The notes beneath the pieces were generated by a model that worked only from the letters and a program-made list of their open reading frames with translations, did not search any database and had not been told where the DNA came from. Positions 46,236 through 54,475 of a stretch of DNA of 64,000 nt are shown piece by piece; position 1 is the first letter of the stretch, and each line of letters opens with the position of its first letter. The DNA lies in contig NZ_CP009043.1 of NCBI RefSeq assembly GCF_000736415.1, positions 1,612,001 through 1,676,000 on the forward strand, written 5' to 3'. The translations under genes were made by a program, and so were the position numbers. Origin of the DNA: Campylobacter iguaniorum. GTDB taxonomy: Bacteria; Campylobacterota; Campylobacteria; Campylobacterales; Campylobacteraceae.

Positions 46236-47533
46236 TTTGTCTCCTCGCTTTTAAATTTAAAATCCTCTTTTTCATACCTTTTGCCAAGATACACGCCCAA
46301 AATCCCCCATGCAAAGCTAATGAAAGCCCCCACAAACAAAACAGCACTTATGCTAATCTTGGCTATAGCGCCTTCTACTGCCGCGCTCATGGAATCCCCA
46401 GCTCTATAAACCACGGTATCTAGGAAATTTTTGACCTTGTATTTACTCTCGCTATCAAGTGGCACAAAAAGCATCTCACGACCAGGTTTTACAAGTGAGT
46501 ATTCGCCTATGCGTCTTATACTCATCACAAGCACCAAAACCCCAAAAGTAGGATAAAATGCCAGTAAAACAAACCCCAAAGCTACCACAAATCCAAGCAC
46601 GCCCAAAAGCCATTTGACACCGAAAAACTCTGCTATCTTTGAAGTGATGAAAATCTGGATCAAAAAGCTGGAGAGTTGCACGATAAAATCGATATTTGCA
46701 AATGCTGCTGCTCTTGCTTCTCTGCTCTCAAACATACCAGAGATTATTCTTGCTTGCTCCATATATAAAAACGTCGAAACGCTAGTAAGCAAGAGTATAA
46801 ATCCTAGTAAAGCTAGCAAATAATGCGATTTGATAATCAAGAAAAAGCCCACAAATGGATTTTTGGAGCCGATTGGTCGCTCAAATCTCTCTTTTATAGA
46901 GGCCACGCCAGTTTGAGGTATTTCTAAACTCAAAGCTTCTTTGATTAGCAAATTTTTTAATACTAAAGAGACGACAAGGCAGGTTACAGAGATAAAAATA
47001 AAGCTTGGAACGTCTATAAATTTACTCAAAAACGACACAAAAAACGCTCCAACAATCCCACCTAAACTAGCTCCAGCCGAGATAATGCCAAATAATCTAG
47101 CGCTTCTTTCTTTGCTAAAAAGGTCAGCCAACAAACTCCAAGCAGTGCTAATCACAAAAATATTAAAAACGCTCACCCAAATATAAAAGCTTCTAGCTAC
47201 GATTAAGTATGCCTCGCTGCTTTGTGGAATTTGGCGAATAAGGACAAAAAATCCTACTAAATTTAGAGCAAAAAAGCCATAAATAAAGTCTGTATAAAGC
47301 TTGCGTTTGATCGCTCCGCTTAAAATCATAGCCAAAATTGAGCCGATTATTGTAGCTATAAAAGTCCCTAAAAATAGCCATTTTAGCTCACTTGCCCCAC
47401 CGCTTATGCCAAGGGCTTCTCTAATTGGTCTAAGCAAAGAATAACTAGCAAACAGACTAAATATAAAAAACGCAGCGATAAGCAAAAACTTGCCCTCGCC
47501 CTTTTTTAGGCTTAGAATTTGATTTATATTCAT
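46232..47533 (-). CDS. MFS/TLC-like multi-pass membrane carrier
   Basis: The 433-residue protein has about twelve helices. The opening FASYSLLRPIREALG (about 29-43) resembles bacterial members of the MFS group related to the TLC nucleotide carriers. ARLFGIISAGASLGGIVGAF (about 144-163) is a typical MFS helix. It might move a nucleotide, cofactor or toxic substrate linked to the redox enzymes encoded on each side, with which it overlaps by 4 bp at both ends. Substrate unknown. Confidence 0.65.
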   Translation of the reverse strand: MNINQILSLKKGEGKFLLIAAFFIFSLFASYSLLRPIREALGISGGASELKWLFLGTFIATIIGSILAMILSGAIKRKLYTDFIYGFFALNLVGFFVLIRQIPQSSEAYLIVARSFYIWVSVFNIFVISTAWSLLADLFSKERSARLFGIISAGASLGGIVGAFFVSFLSKFIDVPSFIFISVTCLVVSLVLKNLLIKEALSLEIPQTGVASIKERFERPIGSKNPFVGFFLIIKSHYLLALLGFILLLTSVSTFLYMEQARIISGMFESREARAAAFANIDFIVQLSSFLIQIFITSKIAEFFGVKWLLGVLGFVVALGFVLLAFYPTFGVLVLVMSIRRIGEYSLVKPGREMLFVPLDSESKYKVKNFLDTVVYRAGDSMSAAVEGAIAKISISAVLFVGAFISFAWGILGVYLGKRYEKEDFKFKSEETK

Positions 47534-48375
47534 TTAAAGAGCCCGTTTAAAAACTTAACCGTTTCTGGCTCGCGGTGATCTAAAAATAGGGTTTTTCCAC
47601 TCTCAAGTCCAGCTATCAAGCTCATATCGTTTTCATCTAAGCTAAAGTCAAATACGCTGATATTTTCTATCATTATTTCTTTGCGAACTGTTTTTGGGAT
47701 CACCACGACACCTCTTTGGATGAGCCATCTTAGTATCACTTGTGCGTTTGTTTTGCCATATTTTTTGCCAATATTTGCTATGGTTTGGTTATCAAACATC
47801 CCACTTTTGCCCTCGCCAAAAGGCGCCCAAGCCTCCATCACGATGCCAAATTCACTCATCACATTTTTTGCATACTCTTGGTTTAGCAACGGGTGGCATT
47901 CGATTTGGTTGATAGCTGGTTTGATTTCGTTATGCAAACAAAAATCCACAAGCCTATCTGGATAAAAATTACTCACGCCTATGGCTCTTATTTTGCCTTC
48001 TTTGTGTAGTTTGCTAAGCGCTCTCCAAGCTCCATAAACATCACCAAAAGGCTGATGTAAAAGATATAAATCAAGATAATCAAGACCAAGTTTTTTAAGC
48101 GAAATATCAAAAGCCTTTAATGCAGCCTCTTCGCTCATATCGCTTATCCAAAGCTTTGTAGTGATGAAAAGCTCTTCTCTTTTGATACCACTTGTCTTGA
48201 TAGCTGTGCCGACTGCTTCTTCGTTGAAATACGCCTGAGCTGTATCGATCGACTTGTAGCCTACGCTAAGAGCGTCTTCTACACATCTTTGGCACTCTTT
48301 TAAATCGCTTATTTGATACACTCCATAACCCAAAATAGGCATCTTCACGCCATTATTTAACTCAACTACTTGCAT
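47530..48375 (-). CDS. Aldo/keto reductase
   Basis: Start at ATG 48375 (MQVVELNNGVKMP, 281 residues), with AGGAG upstream. The catalytic tetrad is complete: Asp and Tyr in SIDTAQAYFNEEAVG (about 41-55), Lys in FITTKLW (about 70-76) and His in YLLHQPFG (about 104-111); GVSNFYPD (about 137-144) and IPKTVRKE (about 223-230) bind NADPH. It reduces aldehydes or ketones such as methylglyoxal in the cytoplasm. First gene of a five-gene operon behind a MerR-type promoter. Confidence 0.9.
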   Translation of the reverse strand: MQVVELNNGVKMPILGYGVYQISDLKECQRCVEDALSVGYKSIDTAQAYFNEEAVGTAIKTSGIKREELFITTKLWISDMSEEAALKAFDISLKKLGLDYLDLYLLHQPFGDVYGAWRALSKLHKEGKIRAIGVSNFYPDRLVDFCLHNEIKPAINQIECHPLLNQEYAKNVMSEFGIVMEAWAPFGEGKSGMFDNQTIANIGKKYGKTNAQVILRWLIQRGVVVIPKTVRKEIMIENISVFDFSLDENDMSLIAGLESGKTLFLDHREPETVKFLNGLFK

Positions 48376-48406
48376 AATCTCTCCTAATGATCTAAATTTA
48401 AACGAC

Positions 48407-48437
48407 ATTATAAAACCTTACACTAAGTGTTTGTCAA
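48407..48437 (-). promoter_or_regulatory. MerR-type promoter/operator of the aldo/keto reductase operon
   Basis: On the minus strand TTGACA (48432-48437) and TATAAT (48407-48412) are 19 bp apart, with a dyad in the spacer: CCTTACACT on one side and AGTGT..GTCAAGG on the other. A MerR-family gene lies directly upstream. It shares 28 of 34 bases with the promoter at 26799-26829. Confidence 0.8.
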
Positions 48438-48504
48438 GGGTAAATTTGAAAAATTATATAAATTTAAGAAGAAAGTGGAATTTGGCTTATCCAAATTCCA
48501 AAGT

Positions 48505-48945
48505 TTATTTAGCAGATTTTATCTTTTTTTTGAGAGTCATTATGCCCTCATAATCCTTGCTTGCTGGATTGATCGTATCTTCATGACTGGCTATCATATT
48601 TTTATAATAACTGACCTTATAATCAAGTTTTTTATCTATCTCTTCTAGCTTTTTTATCTCAGATTTGATGAGCGCTTTTTGATCTTCTATCATTTTTAGC
48701 CTAAGAGGGGCACTACTTTTGCCCTTTGCGGCTAAGTTTATATAGTCTTTTACTTTTTCTATACTCATGCCAATTTTGCGGAAACAATCCACCCACATGA
48801 CCCACTCTATATCTCTATCGCTGAAATAATTCACACCGTTTTTGTCACGCTCGACGAAAGGAAAAAGCCCTTTTGATAGCCAAAATCTGATAGTTCTTGA
48901 TGAAATACCAGTTTGCTTTTCTACTTCGATGATAGTTTTTGCCAT
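48505..48945 (-). CDS. MerR family transcriptional regulator
   Basis: The 146-residue protein has a MerR winged helix: VEKQTGISSRTIRFWLSKGLFPF (about 8-30), RDKNGVNYFSDRDIEWV (about 33-49), then the coiled dimer helix. One Cys (about residue 54, VDCFRKIGMS) lies at a spot where NmlR/AdhR-type aldehyde-sensing regulators also have one. It is upstream of, and on the same strand as, the aldo/keto reductase operon and likely activates its 19-bp-spacer promoter; the matching promoter at 26799-26829 suggests a second target. Confidence 0.88.
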   Translation of the reverse strand: MAKTIIEVEKQTGISSRTIRFWLSKGLFPFVERDKNGVNYFSDRDIEWVMWVDCFRKIGMSIEKVKDYINLAAKGKSSAPLRLKMIEDQKALIKSEIKKLEEIDKKLDYKVSYYKNMIASHEDTINPASKDYEGIMTLKKKIKSAK

Positions 48946-49094
48946 TTTAGTCCTTTAAATTTGACCATATTTTTGCATATTATAATCAAAAATTTAAAAA
49001 ATTTGTAAAATATTTACTTTTATTTGTAAATTTTATTACAAATTTAATCTTATAGCTATATCATACAGATTTTAAAACTATTTAGGATATATTT

Positions 49095-50804
49095 ATGAAA
49101 CTCAAACTAGGCTTTCATCCAGAGCTTTTTGCGACCTTAAAAACGTATTCAAAAGATAAATTTATAGCTGATTTGATGGCTGGAGTCATCGTAGGCATCG
49201 TGGCATTGCCACTAGCAATTGCATTTGGCATAGCAAGTGGAGTAAGCCCAGAAAAAGGGCTGATAACTGCGATAATTGGCGGATTTATAGTCTCTTTTCT
49301 TGGCGGTACAAAAGTCCAAATCGGCGGGCCGACTGGTGCTTTTATTGTTATTGTTTATGGTATCGTGGCAAATCCACAGTTTGGGATTGGTGGGCTTGCA
49401 GTGGCTACCATAATGGCTGGAATCATGCTTATGCTAATGGGCTTTTTGAAGCTTGGAGGTATCATCAAATTTATCCCATATCCTATAATCGTGGGCTTTA
49501 CGAGTGGTATTGCTGTGACTATATTTACCACGCAAGTTAATGATCTTTTGGGGCTAAATTTGACGAATTTGCCTGGCGATTTTTTCTCAAAATGGGTGGT
49601 TTATTTTTCGAATTTAAGCAGCATTACGCCTGTGGCTGTGTTTTTGAGTCTGCTTAGCGTGATTCTTATCCTTATCACACCTAAATTTTCTAAAAAAATC
49701 CCAGGAAGTCTGATAGCTATCATTATCGTGACTATTATTTCAGTTGCTTTGACTAAATATTTTGGAATTACTGGCATTACGACCATCGGCGATAGCTTCC
49801 CAGATTTGAGTGCCGATATTAAGCTTCAAGGCTTTGATTTGCCAAATTTAGACCAAATCCAGCTTCTAATTCCACTTGCTTTAACAATTGCGATTTTGGG
49901 CGCGATAGAAAGCTTGCTTTCTGCGACTGTGGCTGATGGCATCACAGGAGACAAGCATAACTCAAACACCGAGCTAGTCGCACAAGGCGCTGCAAACGTA
50001 GTCGTGCCGTTTTTTGGTGGTATTCCAGTCACTGGAGCAATCGCTAGAACCATGACAAACGTAAATAACGGAGCAAAAAGCCCAATTGCAGGCATTATCC
50101 ACGCTGTGATGCTGCTGCTTATCATGCTATTTTTACTCCCACTAGCTAAGCACATTCCGCTAGCTTGTTTGGCTGGAGTTTTGGCTGTGATTTCATATAA
50201 TATGAGTGAGTGGAGAACGTTTTTATCACTCATCAAAAACTCAAGATCTGATGCAAGCGTGCTTATCATCACGTTTTTGCTAACAGTGATTTTCAACCTA
50301 ACTGTAGCTATAGAAGTCGGACTTTTGTTTGCTGTGCTTTTGTTTATGAAGCGAGTTTCAGAAAATACCAAAATCTCAGTGGCTACTGGTGGGCTTGATC
50401 TTAGCGATGAGGGCGAGTTTCACCATGAAGAAGCTAAGCTTGAGCTAAGAGATGGAATAGAAGTTTATGAGATAGATGGGCCGTTTTTCTTCGGAGTGGC
50501 AAACAAAATAGATGAGCTGATGAATATCGTCGCAGAGCATAAAGCAAAAGTAAGAATAATCCGCATGAGAAAGGTTCCGTTTATGGATACGACTGGGCTT
50601 CACAACCTAGAAAGCCTATATAGACTCTCTCACGATCACGGCATACACGTCGTCTTATCTGGCGTAAATAGAGATGTCAGAAAAGTCTTAAGAAACTCAC
50701 CACTATATAATCAAATAGGCAAAAAGAACGTTTGTGCCAACATCAGTGTAGCACTAAAAGTGGCAAATGAATATCTTGATAGCTTGCCAGAGCAAGAAGA
50801 TTAA
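49095..50804 (+). CDS. SulP family anion transporter with STAS domain
   Basis: The 569-residue protein has the SulP layout: about twelve to fourteen helices to residue 430, including DLMAGVIVGIVALPLAIAFGIASG (about 25-48) and QIGGPTGAFIVIVYG (about 75-89), and a cytoplasmic STAS domain (about 448-560) with MDTTGLHNLESL. SulP proteins take up sulfate, bicarbonate or dicarboxylates with Na+ or H+; bicarbonate is plausible in a capnophile, but this is inference. It is divergent from merR and ends in a hairpin. Confidence 0.88.
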   Translation: MKLKLGFHPELFATLKTYSKDKFIADLMAGVIVGIVALPLAIAFGIASGVSPEKGLITAIIGGFIVSFLGGTKVQIGGPTGAFIVIVYGIVANPQFGIGGLAVATIMAGIMLMLMGFLKLGGIIKFIPYPIIVGFTSGIAVTIFTTQVNDLLGLNLTNLPGDFFSKWVVYFSNLSSITPVAVFLSLLSVILILITPKFSKKIPGSLIAIIIVTIISVALTKYFGITGITTIGDSFPDLSADIKLQGFDLPNLDQIQLLIPLALTIAILGAIESLLSATVADGITGDKHNSNTELVAQGAANVVVPFFGGIPVTGAIARTMTNVNNGAKSPIAGIIHAVMLLLIMLFLLPLAKHIPLACLAGVLAVISYNMSEWRTFLSLIKNSRSDASVLIITFLLTVIFNLTVAIEVGLLFAVLLFMKRVSENTKISVATGGLDLSDEGEFHHEEAKLELRDGIEVYEIDGPFFFGVANKIDELMNIVAEHKAKVRIIRMRKVPFMDTTGLHNLESLYRLSHDHGIHVVLSGVNRDVRKVLRNSPLYNQIGKKNVCANISVALKVANEYLDSLPEQED

Positions 50805-50821
50805 AGCAGCTTGCTTTAATC
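50799..50821 (+). terminator. Hairpin at the end of the SulP gene
   Basis: GATTAAAGCA and TGCTTTAATC form a perfect 10-bp stem with a 3-nt loop, overlapping the stop codon. The downstream run is only moderately T-rich; it sits between convergent genes and may serve both. Confidence 0.65.
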
Positions 50822-50853
50822 AATTTTAATTGGCTCTTGAGTTGTTTTTAGCC

Positions 50854-51474
50854 TTAATCAATTTTAGCCAAATGATCTTCGTAGATAAATTTATGCTCTT
50901 CGGGCAAATTTTGGTAGATTAAATTTGCTAATTCTCTTATCTCCCAAAGCGCTGATTTAGAGCTTCTAAGAGCGATGAAGTTTTGCAAGCTTCTAGCATT
51001 GATACTCCAGCTTAGCTCAGTTTTATAGCTCTCAGGTAAGCAGTATTTAGCTATGTCAAGGCTTGTATTTTTAGCTAGAATTTGACGTAAGTTTTCAAGT
51101 GCGTTTATGCTAGCATTATCGACAAACTCATTGCCAGTTAGCACTAAATATCTACTTGCATTTTCAAAATCCCCAGCTTTAAATTCACTTTCGTTTTTTA
51201 GCTCTTTTAGGGTGTAGCGAGTGCTTTTCACGCTTAGACTTGCGATACGGTGACGGACTAATTCTTGAAGCAACGCTCTACTCACGCCTTTTATATAAAA
51301 ATTATAATAAAGATGTTCAAGTGTGCTTGCGTGTTTAAATTTGTTTCCCACACGGTCGATCAGTTCTATATCTTTTTCTCCACCATTATCGCTTTTATCA
51401 AAGCTTTGCCAGCAAGTGCGAATGGCGTTTGAGCAGACCCAAAGCGGCGTGTGATTTAGCAATTTGACTTCCAT
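50854..51474 (-). CDS. thyX: Flavin-dependent thymidylate synthase
   Basis: ThyX makes dTMP from dUMP with FAD and NADPH, replacing ThyA in Campylobacter and Helicobacter. The signature RHR-X7-S is present as RHRIASLSVKSTR, with the LVRH context. Start taken at ATG 51474 (MEVKLLNHTP, 206 residues), which has GGAAAT upstream; an ATG 10 codons earlier is less likely. It starts 32 bp after the GMC oxidoreductase stop. Confidence 0.96.
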   Translation of the reverse strand: MEVKLLNHTPLWVCSNAIRTCWQSFDKSDNGGEKDIELIDRVGNKFKHASTLEHLYYNFYIKGVSRALLQELVRHRIASLSVKSTRYTLKELKNESEFKAGDFENASRYLVLTGNEFVDNASINALENLRQILAKNTSLDIAKYCLPESYKTELSWSINARSLQNFIALRSSKSALWEIRELANLIYQNLPEEHKFIYEDHLAKID

Positions 51475-51506
51475 AAATTTCCTTTTTTGGCGTAATTTTA
51501 CCAAAT

Positions 51507-53159
51507 TTATACTAAATTTAAGAGCCTTTTTTTGATGATATCTGCCACCCTAAATGAATTTGCATATATGCTCCAAGTATAAGGCACGCTTCCACCAGTA
51601 GGCATAAATGAAGCGTCGCTAACATAAAGATTTGTTAGTTCGTGAGCTTTGCAGTTTTTATCTAAAACGCTAGTGCTAGGATCATCACCAAATCTAGCCC
51701 CGCCAGCTACTAAATTTGGTGGCGGATCATAACTAGCATTATAGCTAACATCTTTTGCACCCATTTTTTCTAGGATTTTTACAGCTTGTTTAGACAAAAA
51801 CTCACCGACTTTGAGATCGTGTTTGTGAGCTTCTAGGTTTATCAGGGCTACTGGTACGCCGTATTTGTCTTTGTAAGTATCACTAACACTAACAAAAGTT
51901 GTGTTAGTAGGTAACCAGTCATTAAAGACCTCAAATGTCAGCTTTCTACTAGCATAAATATTGGCTTTTATCTTTGCCATAAGTTTATCCCCATAGAGCA
52001 AATTTCCGTCATCGTCGTAAAACTGCTCTATGATATTTGGAATAATATTTGGGTGCTCAAATAAAAAATCGATCGTTCCGCCTTTGTACTTTTTGCCATT
52101 TTGGCTAAATTCATACCAATTTTGGATAAATCTATTAAAAAACAGTCCCCTACTCATCAAGGCATCACCATCAAATTTACTAAGATCTTTTAGATAAAAT
52201 GTCCCGCTTCCAGCCCCACCAGCTGAAAAAATCAAATTTTTGCCGACTTGATTTGAGTTGTTTGCTAGTCCGTTTGGAAAGTGCTTGTTTTTTGAGTTTA
52301 GAAGTAGCCTTGAAGTCTCGATCGCTTGAGCTGCGACTACGAAAATTTTGGCTTTTATGCTGTGAGATTTTTTAAATTCATCATAATACAAAGCCTCTTT
52401 TACACTAAATTTATCACTCACTAGCTTGTAAACAAAGGCCTTTGGGATGATTTTGGCAGGGCACTGCTGGAGCAAAACACGCCCACTGCCCTTAGCCCTA
52501 CTCGCACAAGGAAATCCCCCGCAAAAATGCGAATAATAACACGCATTTCTATCAAGCAAATTTCGTGAAATAATAGCTCTTGGGGTTGGAAGCGGGGTAA
52601 GTCCAAGATCCAAAGCTGCTTTATCAAACCACTTTGTAGCTTCGTTTTCTTCTAGTTTTTCATACGGAAAATGCATCTTGCTTCTAGGCTCACTAAATTT
52701 ATGCTTTACGACTTTTCCAGATACGCCGACAACCTCTTCAACCTTCGTATAATATGGCTCCAAATCATCATAGCTTATTGGCCAATCAATAACATTTGCA
52801 CCATCAATTTCGCCATAAACGCTTTTTAGCCTAAAATCATTTGGCTTAAGCCTATGAAAAAACCCACTCATCAAATTTGAGCTTCCGCCCACAAGTGAGC
52901 CATTCCAAAAGCTCCAAGTGCCTTTATATTCTTTAGTTTCGCCGTTTGGTTCTTTTTGGATTACGATATGATACTCATCTTTTAGCTCTGGGACGAACAT
53001 TTTGCGTCTTGAAACGGCTAGTTCATCTTTGCTAAAATCATCTTCTTTGTAGAACTCGCCCTTTTCTAAAACAACCACGCTAAAGCCTGCTTTGCTTAGT
53101 TCATAAGCTACAGGGCTTGCACCTGCACCACTACCGATTATGCAAACATCATAAACCAT
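51507..53159 (-). CDS. GMC-type flavoprotein oxidoreductase (gluconate 2-dehydrogenase-like large subunit)
   Basis: The 550-residue protein has the FAD loop IIGSGAGASPVAYELSKAG (about 7-25), a GMC middle domain (WNGSLVGGSSNLMSGFFHR, about 84-102) and the C-terminal segment YVSDASFMPTGGSVPYTWSIYANSFRVAD. Together with the small subunit encoded upstream it matches the C. jejuni Cj0414/Cj0415 type gluconate dehydrogenase, which oxidises gluconate in the periplasm and feeds electrons to the respiratory chain. It has no signal itself, so it would be co-exported with its Tat-bearing partner. Confidence 0.85.
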   Translation of the reverse strand: MVYDVCIIGSGAGASPVAYELSKAGFSVVVLEKGEFYKEDDFSKDELAVSRRKMFVPELKDEYHIVIQKEPNGETKEYKGTWSFWNGSLVGGSSNLMSGFFHRLKPNDFRLKSVYGEIDGANVIDWPISYDDLEPYYTKVEEVVGVSGKVVKHKFSEPRSKMHFPYEKLEENEATKWFDKAALDLGLTPLPTPRAIISRNLLDRNACYYSHFCGGFPCASRAKGSGRVLLQQCPAKIIPKAFVYKLVSDKFSVKEALYYDEFKKSHSIKAKIFVVAAQAIETSRLLLNSKNKHFPNGLANNSNQVGKNLIFSAGGAGSGTFYLKDLSKFDGDALMSRGLFFNRFIQNWYEFSQNGKKYKGGTIDFLFEHPNIIPNIIEQFYDDDGNLLYGDKLMAKIKANIYASRKLTFEVFNDWLPTNTTFVSVSDTYKDKYGVPVALINLEAHKHDLKVGEFLSKQAVKILEKMGAKDVSYNASYDPPPNLVAGGARFGDDPSTSVLDKNCKAHELTNLYVSDASFMPTGGSVPYTWSIYANSFRVADIIKKRLLNLV

Positions 53160-53184
53160 TTATCGCCTTATTTAATCTGAATTT

Positions 53185-53682
53185 CTACAGAAATGGTACT
53201 TTTGGCTGAGGCAAACCAGTCTCATGAGCGACCCATTTCCAGCCATTTGCATCTATGTTTGCTCCATAAATCGGATCACCAAAAGTAGCCTCTGAACAAA
53301 AAATAAGCAGATCATAAACCCAATTTTCGCCCCAATCTTGCTCTTTTATAACCAAATTTAAAAGCCTGTTTTGTTCGTTTTGGCTTAAATTTACAAACGA
53401 AATTTGATAGTTTTGTCTTGCGATTTCATCAAGCCACAAGCAACCATTTATAAGAAAATTTTTATCTTTTTTTGAAATTTTTGAGTGAGATAAAACTAGT
53501 TTGAAATACGACAAAGCATCTATATTTAGAGCTTTTATCTGTGGAAATACGAGCTTTGAAACCCTGTCTAAAATAGAAAACACCTCATCAGTGCTTGGAG
53601 TTTTATCGCTGGCATTTAAGCCCATAAACGACAAAAGCAAGGCACAAGGCACTGTTTTGCAAAAAAACCGTCTATTTATCAT
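53185..53682 (-). CDS. Gluconate 2-dehydrogenase subunit 3-like protein with Tat signal
   Basis: Start placed at ATG 53682 (165 residues): MINRRFFCKTVPCALLLSF is a Tat-like signal, and upstream in-frame Mets lie inside DoxX. The mature protein matches the subunit-3 family (SILDRVSKLVFPQ about 32-44, and FGDPIYGANIDANGWKWVAHETGLPQPK near the C-terminus). It probably carries the GMC subunit through the Tat pathway and overlaps DoxX by 11 bp. Confidence 0.83.
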   Translation of the reverse strand: MINRRFFCKTVPCALLLSFMGLNASDKTPSTDEVFSILDRVSKLVFPQIKALNIDALSYFKLVLSHSKISKKDKNFLINGCLWLDEIARQNYQISFVNLSQNEQNRLLNLVIKEQDWGENWVYDLLIFCSEATFGDPIYGANIDANGWKWVAHETGLPQPKVPFL

Positions 53683-54106
53683 CTTTGAATACTGCTTTAT
53701 CAAGGCTGATTTTTCCGCCACCAAATGAAAAAAGAGTAAGTATCATAGCAAGATAATAAAGCGGAACTTCAAAACCGTTGTTCGCAAGACTATATCCGTT
53801 TTGGAAATGAACGCTAAAAATCGCAACCAAAATAATCACGATCAAAGGAACGCAAATAGCTCTAGTAAAAAGCCCAAGCACAAAAAGCACCACCGCCAAA
53901 GCCTCAAAAATAGCCACCAAATACACGCTCAAAAGTGGAAATGGCACCCCAATAGATGCGAACCACTCAGCAGTTGGCTCTATATTTTGCCATTTTAAAA
54001 TCGCCGTTTCATAAAAGCCAAAAGCTAAAATCAAACGTATCAAAAGTAGCGTTATTGACTGAAAATTTGAAGACACCAAAGAAAGTAGCGAGCAAAAACT
54101 TCTCAT
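53672..54106 (-). CDS. DoxX family membrane protein (HvfD-like context)
   Basis: Start at ATG 54106 (MRSFCSLLS, 144 residues) with AAGGA upstream. Four transmembrane helices with the DoxX pattern LILAFGFYETAILKWQNI (about 26-43), WFASIGVPFPLLSVYLVAIFEALAVVLFVLGLFTR and FSFGGGKISLDKA at the end. It is 78 bp after the KCG-repeat peptide gene. DoxX proteins (HvfD) accompany HvfA-type peptide metallophores in other bacteria, and this neighbourhood suggests the same pairing; the exact role of DoxX there is not known. Confidence 0.85.
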   Translation of the reverse strand: MRSFCSLLSLVSSNFQSITLLLIRLILAFGFYETAILKWQNIEPTAEWFASIGVPFPLLSVYLVAIFEALAVVLFVLGLFTRAICVPLIVIILVAIFSVHFQNGYSLANNGFEVPLYYLAMILTLFSFGGGKISLDKAVFKDDK

Positions 54107-54184
54107 GAAAATCCTTGTTTGTGTGATTGTATTTAAGAAGAAGTGCGACGATAAGCCACACTTAATAGGATTTATCAACTAAAT

Positions 54185-54385
54185 TTACTTAGTTGCTCCG
54201 CATTTGCTAGCGCCACATTTCGCATCTTTTTTTGCGTCATCTTTTTTTGCGTCGCCACATTTTGTAGTTTTCTCGACTTTTGTATCGCCGCATTTGCTGG
54301 TGCCACATTTTTCTGCTGCGCTTAGGTTAGTTGTAAGACCAAAAGCTAAAAATAGACCTGTAAATAAAACTGCTAACTTTTTCAT
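54185..54385 (-). CDS. Exported KCG-repeat peptide (HvfA/bufferin-like candidate)
   Basis: The 66-residue protein has a Sec signal (LAVLFTGLFLAFGLTTNLSA, about 4-23) and a short mature part made of five KCG motifs (residues 26-28, 31-33, 42-44, 56-58 and 61-63) separated by Lys/Asp-rich linkers; two KCGxSKCG pairs sit at the ends. Cysteine repeats in a small exported peptide beside a DoxX gene are the pattern of HvfA/bufferin-type precursors, whose Cys are modified to bind copper. No MNIO (DUF692) or HvfC-like gene is in the window, so modification is uncertain; it could also act unmodified as a metal-binding peptide. SD AAGGAG precedes the ATG. Confidence 0.75.
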   Translation of the reverse strand: MKKLAVLFTGLFLAFGLTTNLSAAEKCGTSKCGDTKVEKTTKCGDAKKDDAKKDAKCGASKCGATK

Positions 54386-54414
54386 ATATGCTCCTTAAGC
54401 TTTGAATATGATAA

Positions 54415-54457
54415 ATCTTAGCATAATGCTTGCAGATAAACCGTGACCTGCGTCACA
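54415..54457 (-). promoter_or_regulatory. Promoter of the KCG peptide with a CRP/FNR-like dyad
   Basis: On the minus strand the extended -10 TGCTAAGAT occupies 54415-54423. Upstream lies TGTGACGCAGGTCACG (54442-54457), a dyad with perfect GTGAC/GTCAC arms. Its centre (54449.5) would be about -41.5 from the start site predicted from the -10, the place of a class II CRP/FNR-family activator. No -35 element is seen, as expected for an activated promoter. Confidence 0.5.
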
Positions 54458-54475
54458 AAAGTCGCTTTTGTATAT
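54458..54475 (-). terminator. Short hairpin after the nitroreductase gene
   Basis: ACAAAAG-TCG-CTTTTGT (centred near 54463) is a perfect 7-bp inverted repeat just after the stop of the 54475-55074 gene and just upstream of the dyad at 54442-54457. It may terminate the upstream gene. Confidence 0.4.

Noticed and set aside
46232-47533. ATP/ADP translocase (TLC) of the kind found in intracellular parasites
   Set aside because: The opening helix resembles that superfamily, but the match is loose and a general MFS-type carrier is safer.
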